64,000 bases of DNA from Bacteroidota bacterium (GCA_016713925.1 JADJOH010000007.1:1289501-1353500); one strand, 5' to 3'. Positions 37,115 to 47,231 are shown, counted from the first letter of the stretch. Program-made: numbers and translations. Notes: generated by a model from the sequence alone, not told the origin.

Positions 37115-38646
37115 AAAATCTGTTAGTTAAATATAGATTTGTAATTATACTAATTGCCCTCTGCTATGAAGTGAAAGGACAGACGCAGTTCAATAATAAT
37201 TATTGGGTATTTGGGGATAGTGCAGGCATAAACTGGAGTAATCCTTCAAATCCCACAATGTTTAAATCGAAAGTACGTGGAAGAGGTTCTTGTGTATCAT
37301 TAGCTGACTCCAGCGGGTTATTAATATACAGTCATTCAAATTATACTACTGCATTATTTAATCAATCCCAAACCTATAATAGACATAACGAACCCATTCC
37401 GGAAAGTGATAGCTTATATGTTGAGGCCTGGTATCATGAGATGGTATTAATACCTCACCCCGGCAATGATTCGTTAGTTTATTTGTTTACAATTGGTGTC
37501 AATTCATTTGATGGTTTATATTACACCCTTATTAATTACAAAGCCAATAATGATTCGGGGGTCGTTATACAAAAAAATGTAATAGTACAACAGGTGCCCG
37601 CTTTTGATGGGCTTACTGCGGTGCGTCATGGTAATGGAAGAGATTGGTGGTTGTTGTTTAAAAAATGGGATGGAACAGGGCAGACAGGAAATAATTTAAC
37701 TTATTGCTATCTGATTAATCCAAATGGAATTGATACTTCATTAATTCAAAGTATTGGTCCATTCTTTACTACAGGTGGTGGTCATTTGATTTCAAATTTG
37801 AATGGAAGCAAATTGGTTCATATTGATTGGAGAGGATTAATTCTTTTATTTAATTTTGATCGATGTACAGGATTATTATCTTTTCCTATTACGATTCAAG
37901 CGGAACGTAGCGGAAATCCATATCCGTATTATTTTTCAGCCGCATTTTCTCCCGATGACAGCAAGTTATACGTGATGAGTATTGCTTATTTAAATCAACC
38001 CGGTCAAAATGATACATTGTTTCAATTTGATTTAACAGCTCCAAATATTTTTTCAAGCAAGCAAGTGATTGCGGTATTGCCAAGTTATGAACTGGGAGCA
38101 GGTAATATGCGTTTAGCTCCGGATAATAGAATTTACCTGACATCAACAGATGAAATTGCAAGTATTCCATACCCTGATTCATTATTCACTACCATCAACA
38201 CCCATCTCAGCGTCATAAATTATCCTGACTCTTTAGGAGCTACTTGCGATTTTCAGCCATATAGTTTTTACCTTGGTGGGGCAAGGACTTATTACGGTTT
38301 GCCTAATAACACAGATTATGAACTAGGCGCGTGGATTGGAAGTCCTTGTGATACGCTAACCGTAGGTGGTGAACATATAGTTCCAAATAATGAAGTCTTC
38401 TTCCAAGCCTGGTATAATCCCGATTGGAATATGATTCACATCAACGCCTCCAAACTTAAAGGGAGAACGGGGAGTTTGCGGTTGTTTGATATGGAAGGGA
38501 GGTTGGTGTACGAGAAAAAAATTGAGGTGATAGCGGGAGGGTATGTGACGGGAGAGATACCGATGAATGCGGTGGCGAATGGGGTTTATCTGGTCAATTT
38601 AATTACTGATTCGGAAAGTGTTTCGTCTAAGTTAGTCAAATTTTGA
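37111..38646 (+). CDS. T9SS-sorted propeller-like secreted protein (intact paralogue)
   Basis: 511 residues. Signal peptide ends VKGQ. Body motifs FNNNYWVFGDSAGINWSNPS, EAWYHEMVLIP, AVRHGNGRDWWLLFKKWDG, FSAAFSPDDSKLYVMS, NMRLAPDNRIYLTSTD and SFYLGGARTYYGLPNN give a repeated beta-propeller-like pattern. The C-terminal ~70 residues (GSLRLFDMEGRLVYEKKIEV ... SSKLVKF) are a sorting domain almost identical in DNA to those of the copies near 10 kb. The ATG overlaps the stop of the giant glycosidase gene, so the two are translated together and probably act on the same surface or substrate. Molecular role unknown. Confidence 0.85.
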   Translation: MKNLLVKYRFVIILIALCYEVKGQTQFNNNYWVFGDSAGINWSNPSNPTMFKSKVRGRGSCVSLADSSGLLIYSHSNYTTALFNQSQTYNRHNEPIPESDSLYVEAWYHEMVLIPHPGNDSLVYLFTIGVNSFDGLYYTLINYKANNDSGVVIQKNVIVQQVPAFDGLTAVRHGNGRDWWLLFKKWDGTGQTGNNLTYCYLINPNGIDTSLIQSIGPFFTTGGGHLISNLNGSKLVHIDWRGLILLFNFDRCTGLLSFPITIQAERSGNPYPYYFSAAFSPDDSKLYVMSIAYLNQPGQNDTLFQFDLTAPNIFSSKQVIAVLPSYELGAGNMRLAPDNRIYLTSTDEIASIPYPDSLFTTINTHLSVINYPDSLGATCDFQPYSFYLGGARTYYGLPNNTDYELGAWIGSPCDTLTVGGEHIVPNNEVFFQAWYNPDWNMIHINASKLKGRTGSLRLFDMEGRLVYEKKIEVIAGGYVTGEIPMNAVANGVYLVNLITDSESVSSKLVKF

Positions 38647-38704
38647 TTTGAAAATTTGAAAATGTGTTGATTTGAAGATGGATGATCGCGAGAATTCGCG
38701 ACGC

Positions 38705-38775
38705 AGGGGTCGCAGGGAACTATCATAATAAATCATAATAATCATAAGCAATCTGCGGCCTATCAAAATAGTATT
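38705..38775. repeat. Dispersed repeat copy (CGCAGGG ... ATCTGCGGCC type)
   Basis: GGGGTCGCAGGGAACTATCA, then TAATAAATCATAATAATCAT and AAGCAATCTGCGGCCTATCA. Same core as 10375-10440, including the sequence around the repeat (AAAATAGTATT versus AGAATTTTATT). Confidence 0.7.
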
Positions 38776-38928
38776 GAACATCCGGTTTTTTCAAATTGAA
38801 TCCGTAAATTCAAACCTCTGATTGCGACGTATAGCAATACTTTCTATTTTAAAATAATTCATATGACCGAATAATATTAATCATTTTAGATGAATGACAA
38901 TTGTCGTCTCCGAAGGATTTTTCCTTTT

Positions 38929-39105
38929 TAACCACGGAGATACAGAGCACTTGGAGCTACACGGAGGATTTTTACTATAATAACACTGATTATGTATATT
39001 CAAAACATTCATCATTCCGTATTCTAAGACTCATCAATTTTATTCTAAAACATTCATCATCCCGAGGCTTCGGGACAACCACTCATTAATTCATCAATTC
39101 CTCCA
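38929..39105 (+). repeat. ACCACGG-type intergenic repeat, second full copy
   Basis: ACCACGGAGATACAGAGCAC, CACGGAGGATTTTTACTATA, TATGTATATTCAAAACATTC, a duplicated CATTCATCAT block, then AAAACATTCATCATCCCGAG with the TCCCGA/TCGGGA hairpin, and AATTCATCAATTC at the end. It stops next to the 3' end of the minus-strand methyltransferase gene, as the 12.6 kb copy does next to floA. The remainder of 38647-39108 is the GATTTGAAAATTTG word plus AT-rich sequence. Confidence 0.7.
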
Positions 39106-39108
39106 TGC

Positions 39109-39810
39109 TTATCCAATCAAAAAAACACAGGGTTTTTTATGTAGCTCCGGTGGGGACTTTTTCCAGTCTTTAACTTTTAAAGTTCGGATGTGTTCATCGG
39201 GGGTGGTGAGATCGGAGGCGAGGCAAATTTTGGTTTCACCGCTGAGATATTGAAGTAAATCGGCGAGGAGTTGGTTGTTGCGATAGGGCGTTTCTATGAA
39301 GAGCTGAGTTTCTTTCTTGCTTTTTGCTGCTTCTTCCATGCGCTGAATTTTCTTCATGCGCTCCGCTTTATCAATCGGTAAATAGCCATGAAAGCAAAAT
39401 TGTTGTCCGCTGAGTCCGGAGGCCATCAGAGCGAGTAGGAGAGAGGAAGGTCCTACCAAGGGCATGACTTTATATCCGTTTCGGTGGGCTTCGGCCACCA
39501 CTCTGGCACCGGGATCAGCAACACCCGGACATCCCGCCTCACTGAGTAATCCCATCGAAATACCTGACTTCATCGGCAAGAGCAGCTCAGCCATATCCTG
39601 ATCGGGTTGATGTTTATCTAATTCCTGAATAACAAGCTCTGATTGAGGAATCGTAATGCTGCAGGTTTTCAAAAAGGCTCTTGCTGTCTTGCCATCTTCT
39701 ACAATAAAATGTTGCAGACTGCGAATGACGGTGAGTGTACCTTCAGGTAAAAAATCTTGTACATGAACTCCACCCAATGAAGATGGTATCAGATATAGTT
39801 TTGAAATCAT
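39109..39810 (-). CDS. RsmI-like tetrapyrrole-methylase-fold SAM methyltransferase, short form
   Basis: 233 residues. Motifs KLYLIPSSLGG at the start, MGLLSEAGCPGVADPGARVV, PLVGPSSLLLALMASGLSGQ, FHGYLPIDKAER and LFIETPYRNNQLLADLLQYL follow the RsmI (16S rRNA C1402 2'-O-methyltransferase) pattern. It is shorter than RsmI (~280), lacks its C-terminal domain, and starts differently (SSLGG instead of TPIGN). Bacteroidota often carry such a second paralogue; its substrate is not known. The start is fixed by a -7 box four bases upstream. Confidence 0.85.
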   Translation of the reverse strand: MISKLYLIPSSLGGVHVQDFLPEGTLTVIRSLQHFIVEDGKTARAFLKTCSITIPQSELVIQELDKHQPDQDMAELLLPMKSGISMGLLSEAGCPGVADPGARVVAEAHRNGYKVMPLVGPSSLLLALMASGLSGQQFCFHGYLPIDKAERMKKIQRMEEAAKSKKETQLFIETPYRNNQLLADLLQYLSGETKICLASDLTTPDEHIRTLKVKDWKKSPPELHKKPCVFLIG

Positions 39811-39814
39811 CCTG

Positions 39815-39822
39815 CAAAGGTA
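39815..39822 (-). promoter_or_regulatory. -7 box (TACCTTTG) of the RsmI-like gene
   Basis: Exact consensus on the minus strand, followed by CAGG and the ATG. With four bases between box and start codon the transcript must be leaderless or nearly so. Confidence 0.75.
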
Positions 39823-39893
39823 TCTTTTGGAGAATAAAACCGTAGCGTTAAATCAAGATACTGATCACCAATTATTGATTACAACTTCATGAA

Positions 39894-41157
39894 CTAACCT
39901 TTATGCAATTCAAAGACGGTAATCTCCGGTAAAATCCCTACCCGCCCGGGATAGCCCAGGAATCCGAGTCCGCGGTTCACGTAGAGATGCTGATGTCCTT
40001 CAGTGTATAAGCCCGCCCATTCTTTGTACACATACTGCACCGGACTCCATTTGAAAAACGGCAATTCCACTCCAAACTGAAAGCCATGGGTATGTCCGGC
40101 CAGCATCAGGTGAATATTTTTAAAATCCTTCAAGACTTCTCCTCTCCAGTGACTGGGATCATGAGAAAGCAAAATATTGAAATCGCTATAGTCGATATCC
40201 TTTGTCGCCAGGGTAAACTCCCATACTTGGGAAAACGAAGATGCATACTGTAATTCTGCACACCAATCAGGGTTATTCGCTCTCCGTCTTTTTTCAATGT
40301 GGCGATGTTCATCCATCAGGATATCCCATCCCATCTCCTTATGCCCTTTTATCAGCGTATTCAGGTTATCCACCTTTGCCTGATCTGAATCCCAGGGCAA
40401 CGTAGTCACCATAGTCGTGGTTACCCAGCGTAGAATAAATTCCCTGACGTGCTTTAAGTTTTGAGAGTGCAGGTTTATGTATATTCAGTTCCTCCGATTT
40501 ATTATTCACCAGATCGCCCGTAAAAAGAATGATATCTGCTTGTTGTTCGTTGATAATTCTCACCGCCTCTTCGAGGGGAGAAGTGCTAACAAAACTACCC
40601 ACGTGTAAGTCTGAAATTTGTACAATTTTATATCCCTGAAATGCTGCAGGGAGATGGGGCAATGTGAGTTTGATATTCTTGACCTGATAATCATAGGCGC
40701 CACGCACCATTCCATAAATCAATGACATGAACGGTAAGGAGCCGAGCACTAATCCTGTTTTGATTAAAAAATCAGATCGTGTAATGGCATTGTCAGGTAT
40801 CACACTCAAGGACTCACCGGCCTCTTTTGGCGAATTAAACATCTTCTCAAAAGCCCATCTTGCCCCTCTGAAGATATCATCTGTCAACAAAAAAAGCAGA
40901 ATAAAAATTTTCGAGAACGTCAACACGAAAATAAAAGCACCGGAATAAGTCTTCAAAGCCTTTGGCCAAAGATCCCAATCGTAAATTCGACTAGCCAGCA
41001 ATACAACCACACAAAAAGCAGTCATCGACCAGAAAGTAATGGTAGTTACTTTTTGAAACATCTCCGAACTATTGCGCATAGCAAATTTGAATGCCTGAAA
41101 AACATAGAAATCTAATGCAACAAGGATGATTATAAAGATAAGAATTCTAATGGTCAT
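39894..41157 (-). CDS. Membrane-anchored metallophosphoesterase, three frameshifts
   Basis: About 420 residues if repaired. N-terminal half: four hydrophobic spans (ILIFIIILVALDFYVFQAF; FWSMTAFCVVVLLASRIY; GAFIFVLTFSKIFILLFLL) and a further span, then the calcineurin-like phosphatase core: VQISDLHVGSF, LFTGDLVNNKSEE, TLGNHDYGDYV, ILLSHDPSHW and LAGHTHGFQFG, all metal-binding motifs intact. The frame changes near 40395, again near 40290 and back near 40215; the middle piece (KKDGERITLIGVQN) lies in another frame. YkuE-like enzymes act on phospholipids or lipid pyrophosphates; the substrate here is unknown. The breaks look like base-calling errors because all motifs survive. Confidence 0.8.
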
Positions 41158-41189
41158 AGTGATGGAACAAACTTATAGTGATATTGTTA

Positions 41190-41366
41190 TTTTTTGGCTT
41201 CCGGCTTCAGGCTACCAGCTTCCGGCTACCAGCTTCCGGCTGCTTGCTTCTGTGCTGACAAATGGTGCAACTTTAAACTTTGAACCTTGAACCTTGAACT
41301 TTAAACCTTGAACTTCTCGTCAGCAAGGCTTACGTCACATCGCCCGTGGTCCTTGGCGAGTGAAAC
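41190..41366. repeat. Intergenic word cluster, partly mirrored at 51.25-51.43 kb
   Basis: 41192-41247: GGCTTCCGGCTTCAGGCTAC and two copies of CAGCTTCCGGCTAC. 41275-41315: AACCTTGAACCTTGAACTTT. 41337-41366: CACATCGCCCGTGGTCCTTG then GCGAGTGAAA, whose reverse complement with small changes is at 51255-51284, followed there by the reverse complement of the AACCTTGAA words. Confidence 0.7.
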
Positions 41367-41411
41367 CTTAAAATCAGACGATTCAGTTCGATTAATATTT
41401 AAATTAACATC

Positions 41412-42059
41412 CTAAGGTGCTAATCCAAACACCATCCAACCCGTCGGACTATCTTCATAGAGGAAACGATCATGGAGGCGGTTGGGACGGCCTTGCCAAA
41501 CCTCGATCCGATCAGGAAGGACTATGTATCCTCCCCAATGTGCAGGGCGGGGATGTCTTTTCCCTCGTATTGTTTCTCTAATTGGGCTATATTTTCTTCT
41601 ATCACTTCCCAGCTTTTTATCACTGAACTTTGCGCAGAAGCCCATGCTCCGATCTGACTTTCTCTTGGGCGGCTGGCGAAGTAGGCATCACTTTCTTCCG
41701 GACTCACTTTCTCAATACGTCCTTCAATTCTAACCTGCCTTGCCTGTAAGGTCCAGAAGAAATTAAGGCTGACAAAGGGCGACTCCGCCATTTCCTTTCC
41801 CTTCCGGCTATCGTAATTGGTGTAAAAAACGAACCCTCGCTTATCTACTCCTTTCAACAGAACAATTCTGGAAGAAGGTCTGCCTTCATTTTACCATGCT
41901 AAGGTCCACCGCATTAGGTTCAGATACACCGGCTGCTATGGCTTCCTTCATCCAGGCTTCGAATTGATCTAAAGGGTTCTCCAGCAGGTGATTCTCACTT
42001 AAGATACCCTTATCGTATTGTATACGAGACCCTTGCAAATATTCGTTCAGATGCTTCAT
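41412..42059 (-). CDS. pdxH: Pyridoxamine 5'-phosphate oxidase, two frameshifts
   Basis: About 215 residues when repaired. Start at ATG 42059 (MKHLNEYLQGSRIQY), fixed by a -7 box six bases upstream. Pieces: AMVK-like DLSMVK, then PSSRIVLLKGVDKRGFVFYT, ESPFVSLNFFWTLQARQVRI, ASRPRESQIGAWASAQSSVI, and finally RPAHWGGYIVLPDRIEVWQG, PNRLHDRFLYEDSP and a terminal LAP. It oxidises PNP or PMP to pyridoxal phosphate using FMN. Frame changes lie near 41887 and in the GGGCGGGG run near 41548, where one missing base on the C-run strand restores DIPRPAHWGG. Confidence 0.88.
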
Positions 42060-42065
42060 AGGGCT

Positions 42066-42073
42066 CAAAGTTA
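42066..42073 (-). promoter_or_regulatory. pdxH -7 box (TAACTTTG)
   Basis: Exact TAnnTTTG on the minus strand, six bases before the chosen ATG at 42059. Confidence 0.65.
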
Positions 42074-42297
42074 GGTGTAAAATCAACAAAATAAATTGTA
42101 AGGTTCATTATCAACATGATCCAATATTACATGTCTTTTGCATCTTTTTTTACAAACCGTTGGCGTTTGACTTCCGTATCAATGTAAGGCTGGCATACTT
42201 TTGGCCTTTGCTACAGATAGTAAAAACTTGATTCAAATCCGACAGATTATAAGAAGGAGAGATCAGCAATGAGCGATAAACAATTAAAAAAGAGGTT

Positions 42298-42858
42298 ATG
42301 AAAAAGTTATCTAAACCTCGGTCCAGGGCAGCCTCCTTATCTCGGGCCTTTTTTTGGTCGACTCTTATTTTAAACGCGCAGTAGTATTACTCAGCGAACA
42401 CGATGATAAAGGAACGCTGGGGTTCATTCTAAATAAACCAACCGATGTCACTTTAAACGAAGCGGTAGATGATTTCCCTGAGTTTGAGTACCTCTCTATT
42501 TTGGAGGTCCCGTTGAAACCGATACACTATTCTACATCCATACAGTAGGTCACTTGCTGGAAGGATCAAAAGAAATATTGAATGGAATTTTCTGGGGAGG
42601 TGATTATGAACAATTGAAATTCTTAATCGACACCAAACAAATACGCCCTAATCAAATAAGATTCTATGCCGGCTATTCGGGCTGGGAACCCAAACAACTG
42701 GACCATGAGCTAAAAGAAAATCATGGCTGGTCTTTAAAGGAAGTAAACAATTCACCTTCGCCGATGATCCTCGCTCTTTATGGAGTCAGGTGCTCCGAAG
42801 TATGGGCAATGAATACGCCATACTCGCGAACTTTCCGGAGGATCCGAATCTGAATTAA
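42298..42858 (+). CDS. YqgE/AlgH family protein, several frameshifts
   Basis: About 186 residues when repaired. Correct-frame pieces: LLISGLFLVDSYFKRAVVLL, DKGTLGFILNKPTDVTLNEA, LYFGGPVETDTLFYIHTVGH, GIFWGGDYEQLKFLID, IRFYAGYSGWEPKQLDHELK, and FTFADDPRSLW through NFPEDPNLN. The GP(V) and AGYSGW motifs are diagnostic of this UPF0301 family, whose biochemical role is unsettled. Frame breaks lie near 42320-42340, near 42493 (a missing C after GAGTAC) and near 42750. A 10-codon reading frame (42269-42301) overlaps the ATG and may be part of the leader or another error. Confidence 0.82.
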
Positions 42859-43161
42859 AAAATTTTTGAATTGGGTTAACGATAAAGGAGGGCCGGGGGT
42901 TCTCCTTTTTTTATAATGCTTTTCGTAAGGTGAAACTTTATCGAGGGGGGATTACGAATGTACGAATGATTACGAAAATACGAAATACAAATTAACGAAT
43001 ACGCGAATTGATGAATGTACGAATTGACGAAATTACGAATTGACGAATGTACGAATTGGTTACAGAGAGCATCCGTGAAAATCCGTTCAATCTGTGTAGG
43101 CCTCCAGGACTCCGTGTTCCCCCTTGGGAGTTTTGTTATGACGAATGGTTAGTTTTGCAGT
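42859..43161. repeat. Low-complexity ACGAATTGACGAATGTACG array
   Basis: 42952-43060 contains about ten irregular copies of (A/T)ACGAAT, including GAATTGATGAATG (43006-43018), the same 13-nt word found beside the four-helix-bundle gene. 43070-43110 resembles the AAAATCCGTTCAATCTGTG word. No gene seen in this 303-nt gap. Confidence 0.65.
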
Positions 43162-44206
43162 ATGCAGGTGCAAGTACTACCGATAAATGATTTTTTGTTG
43201 CAAATGGGTTTGAAGAAACCATTGCTCCTTGATACCAGGAGTGAAAAGGAATTTGAAAAGGCCCATATTCCGGGTGCTATTTCATTGCCCTTGCTTAACA
43301 ATGAACAACGGCATATTATCGGTACCGTGTATAAGAAAGAAGGGCGTCAGGCGGCAGTGCTGAAAGGCTTTGAATTGGTGGGTCCGGAGTTTCATGGGAA
43401 AATCAAGTTTGTTTTAAAAGAAGCAAAAGACAGACAGGTGTTTCTGTACTGTTGGAGAGGAGGAATGCGCAGTAATATCATGGCCTGGCTGTTAAAAATG
43501 GCAGGACTGAAAGTGGTCTTGCTTGAAGGTGGGTATAAGTCATTTTCGACATTGGATCATTGAACAACTCAATCGACCATTGAAAATATTGATTCTCGGT
43601 GGGAAAACAGGAAGTGGAAAAACAGATCTCCTGAAAATGATGCGCAGTCGTGGTGAACAAACCATTGACCTGGAACAATTGGCATCTCACAAGGGCTCTG
43701 CTTTTGGCCTATTGGGCATGCCTCCTCAGCCCATGCAGGAACATTTTGAAAACTTATTGGGGATGGAGATGCATCTCATGAATGAAACAGAAATAGTATG
43801 GTTGGAGAACGAAAGTCGGGGCATCGGAAAACTGATTATCCCCAATGCGCTATTTGAAAGTATGCGATTAGCCAAAGTAGTAGAGCTGGAGGTGAGTCAC
43901 CGTGAACGTATGGATAGAATTCTCAAAGAATACTGTATTTTTCCAAAAGAATCTTTGGCTGAACATACCCGCAGAATTGAACGTCGTCTCGGTGGTCAGC
44001 ATATGAAAGCTGCATTGGCATTTCTGGAGGAAGATCAGATGGAGAAATGGCTGGAGATTATTTTAGGTTATTACGATAAAACCTATGCATTCAGCAATGA
44101 AAAACGTGATCAGAGTCAGATCCATTCCTTGTCGTTTAGCTGGAATGAAGTGGAGTCCGGTCTGAATAACATCATTCAATCTAAAAATAAATTCCAGGCC
44201 ATTTGA
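43162..44206 (+). CDS. mnmH: tRNA 2-selenouridine synthase (MnmH/SelU), one frameshift
   Basis: 347 residues once one T of the run at 43543-43546 is removed, which restores GGYKSFRHWIIEQLNRPLK across the junction. The N-terminal rhodanese domain (LLLDTRSEKEFEKAHIPGA) has the active Cys in YCWRGGMRS. The C-terminal part has a P-loop ILGGKTGSGKTDLLKMM and HKGSAFGLLGMPPQP. It replaces sulfur with selenium in 2-thiouridine at tRNA position 34, using selenophosphate. selD, 45 nt downstream, supplies that donor, so the two form a functional pair. Confidence 0.92.
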
Positions 44207-44251
44207 CTTTTTCACTACAATCTTAAAATTAAACCTTGAAAATAAATTGAA

Positions 44252-45297
44252 ATGTCAGAAACAGTGAAGTTGACGCAGTTCAGTCACGGCTATGGTTGCG
44301 GATGTAAAATAGCTCATGCAGTACTGGATGAAATTTTAAAAGGAAATGAAACAACTACCTCTTTTCCCGGATTGCTGGTGGGCAATGATAGCCGCGACGA
44401 TGCAGCTGTTCTGGAGATAGGAAATGGTCTGGCTTTAGTCAGCACAACAGATTTCTTTATGCCTATTGTTGATGACCCCTTCGAATTCGGTCGCATTGCA
44501 GCAACCAATGCGATCTCTGATATCTATGCAATGGGAGGGAAGCCGAACCTGGCCATTGCTATTTTAGGCTGGCCGGTGGATAAACTTTCTCCGGAAATTG
44601 CCGGTCGTGTAGTGGCTGGAGGCAGATCAGTTTGTGAAGATGCAGGTATCCCTCTGGCAGGTGGACATAGTATTGATAGTCCGGAACCCATTTTTGGTTT
44701 AGCCGTGAACGGGATAGTACATACCGATAAATTACTCCGTAACGATACAGCACAACAGGGAGATGTTCTTTTCTCACCAAACCATTGGGAGTAGGTATCA
44801 TCACCACTGCGGAAAAGATGGGTAAGGCCGGAGCAGCTGATGTAAAAGCCGCCATAAGGTCCATGACAACATTGAACAGAATAGGAGAGCGCCTGGGTGA
44901 AATTTCGGGGGTGCATGCCGTTACAGATGTCACAGGTTTCGGGTTATTCGGACACTTGCTGGAGATGGCCAGAGGAAGCGGACTCGCAGCAGAACTCAAC
45001 ATCAAAGCCCTTCCTGAAATTCCGGGACTGGATATTTATATGGATCAATTTACTATTCCGGCGATCACCTACCGAAACTGGAACAGCTACGGACATCTCA
45101 TTCAAGAAATCGGAGCCCGGGAATTGCATCTCGGCTGCGACCCTCAAACCAGCGGTGGATTACTCATTGCTATCGCAGAAAGTCAGGTAGATGAATTGAT
45201 AGGACTCATGAAAGAATATAAAATTCCAGAGACCTGTATGCAGCCCATTGGAAGAATGATAAGACAATCCGGTGAAAAGTGGGTAGAGATTCATTAA
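44252..45297 (+). CDS. selD: Selenide, water dikinase, one frameshift
   Basis: 348 residues when one base near 44774 is restored (GDVLFLTKPLGVGIITTAEK across the junction). N-terminus FSHGYGCGCKIAHAV carries the catalytic Cys motif with Cys and not selenocysteine, and the conserved Lys. Also present are NDSRDDAAVLEIG, STTDFFMPIVDDPFEFGRIA, NAISDIYAMGGKP and HAVTDVTGFGLFGHLLEM. It makes selenophosphate from selenide and ATP. Paired with mnmH; no selA or selB in the window, so tRNA selenation is the role supported here. Confidence 0.95.
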
Positions 45298-45395
45298 ATT
45301 ACTTTTATGTATATCGCATTTACCGTATTTCGCTCTTTCCTCTGAAAAATTCCGACGATGTATATATGATTATCTAAACATAAATATTTCTTAGG

Positions 45396-45450
45396 GACCA
45401 CGGATGACACAGATTTTTATGATTTTCGCAGATTTGTTTTTCGGCAGTTT
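45396..45450. repeat. ACCACGGATGACACAGATT-type intergenic word
   Basis: GGGACCACGGATGACACAGA then TTTTTATGATTTTCGCAGAT, the same general word class as at 26990 and 43070. The rest of 45298-45521 is AT-rich with no gene. Confidence 0.45.
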
Positions 45451-45521
45451 AAACCACCTTCGCATCCTTACGCATTTCGATTAAACCCTTCATTAATTAA
45501 AAGGATATTAAGGAAAACACT

Positions 45522-46934
45522 TTACAACGACTTCAATTCTGTCACCAATTTTGTCAATACATCCTTTGCATCTCCAAAGAGCATGCTGGTTTTGGATTGA
45601 AGAACAACTCATTTTCAATACCGGCATACCCTGCGCTCATCGAGCGCTTGTTGACGATGATATGCGCCGCATTTTCAACATCCAGAATAGGCATTCCGTA
45701 AATAGGAGAGGCGGGGTCATTGTGAGCAGCCGGATTTACAACGTCATTCGCACCAACGACAAGTACAACATCCGTTGAACTGAATTCCGGATTGATATCT
45801 TCCATCTCCACCAGCTTATCATAGGATACATTCGACTCCGCCAGCAATACGTTCATATGTCCCGGCATACGACCTGCCACCGGATGAATGGCATATTTCA
45901 CACTTACACCGCGTTCTTCCAGTATCATCTCCAGTTCATGAATCACGTGTTGCGCCTGGGCCACCGCCAGACCATATCCCGGAACAATAACCACTTTCTT
46001 CGAATAGTTCATCAGCACAGCAGTATCACTGATATTGATGTCCTTGATATTTCCTGCTATCTCACGTTCAGCAGTAGCACCTCCACCGCCAAATGCACCA
46101 AAAATCACATTACTCAACGGACGATTCATCGCCTTACACATGATGAGCGTAAGTAATGTACCCGCCGATCCAACAAGTATTCCGCCGGTCAACATGATTT
46201 TGTTGTCGTATAAAAAGCCACCAAAGGCTGCCGCCAGACCTGTAAATGAATTTAGCAATGATATCACTACAGGCATATCCGCACCACCAATCGGAATAGT
46301 GAATAAAAATACCGTAGATCAGCGCAGCAAAGAAGAGCGCATACAAAATACTCATGTTATCAGGAGAAGCATACACCACCCAGGCACCAAAAGCCACTAC
46401 TGAAATCATGACAACCGTATTCAGAATATTGTATTGTGGCAACCGCAATGGCTTTTTCATCGTCCCATTGAGTTTCAGATAAGCAATCACTGAACCACTG
46501 AATGAAACTGAACCTATGACCATTCCGGCAATAATAGCTGACAAAGCTCCTGTCTCGCCTAAGTAATGCTGGTACTCCATTAAACCAATTAACGCCGCAC
46601 AGGCACCGCCCATCCCATTGAACATGGATACCAACTCCGGCATCTTTGTCATCTGTACACGCTTAGCTGTTAACCATCCAACTACGGTACCCAGACCAAT
46701 AGCTCCGAAAATGAGGCCATACACCATACCGGGAACAACAAAGGAAGTATCCACCACGCCCATATGGTCATGTTTTTCAAAAAGAAAAATTGTACCAAGT
46801 ATGGCCAGGATCATTCCACCGGCTGCAATAAGATTTCCCTTACGGGCTGTTTTGGGATTACCCATCATTTTCAGTCCCAGAATAAAGGTGACTGATCCAA
46901 TGAGGTAAGAAATTTCGAGCAGGGAGCTCTTCAT
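45522..46934 (-). CDS. pntB: NAD(P) transhydrogenase subunit beta, two frameshifts
   Basis: About 470 residues when repaired. N-terminal membrane part: LLEISYLIGSVTFILGLKMM, VDTSFVVPGMVYGLIFGAIG, MFNGMGGACAALIGLMEY. The frame changes near 46307 in a T run; the next frame starts IPIGGADMPVVISLLNSFTG. The NADP-binding domain follows: VIVPGYGLAVAQAQHVIHEL, YAIHPVAGRMPGHMNVLLAE, VVLVVGANDVVNPAAHNDPA and IVNKRSMSAGYAGIENELFF. A second break near 45595 hides the true end (TSMLFGDAKDVLTKLVTELK). It couples proton influx to NADPH formation. Last gene of the pnt operon. Confidence 0.9.
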
Positions 46935-46943
46935 ATAATCTGT

Positions 46944-47231
46944 TTATTTAATCGTTCGAAATGAATTATTTTTCTTAAACATCTCCAGCATGCGGTCTGT
47001 TACCACAAATCCGCCCACTACATTTAAGGTACCAAGCAATACGGCTAAGAAGCCAAGAATCAAGGCAGCGATGTTTGTCGGGTCCACATTCAGCATCACG
47101 TAGATGGCTCCAACAATTACGACTCCATGTATAGCATTTGCACCGCTCATCAATGGCGTATGCAAAACCGTTGGAACACCTCCGATCACTTCAACACCTA
47201 CGAAAACGGAGAGGACAACGAAGTAGATCAT
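46944..47231 (-). CDS. NAD(P) transhydrogenase subunit alpha, membrane part (PntA2)
   Basis: 95 residues with three spans: IYFVVLSVFVGVEVIGGVPT, then GANAIHGVVIVGAIYVMLN and ALILGFLAVLLGTLNVVGGF, ending DRMLEMFKKNNS. This is the separate transmembrane alpha-2 subunit seen where the alpha chain is split. TPLMSGANAIHG is the conserved proton-channel-side motif. It lies 9 nt upstream of pntB. Confidence 0.92.
   Translation of the reverse strand: MIYFVVLSVFVGVEVIGGVPTVLHTPLMSGANAIHGVVIVGAIYVMLNVDPTNIAALILGFLAVLLGTLNVVGGFVVTDRMLEMFKKNNSFRTIK

Noticed and set aside
42269..42301. Ten-codon frame MSDKQLKKRL with an AGGAG upstream, overlapping the AlgH-family ATG
   Set aside because: Attractive as a leader peptide, but the following gene has several indels right there, so it may simply be the misread gene start; not enough support.
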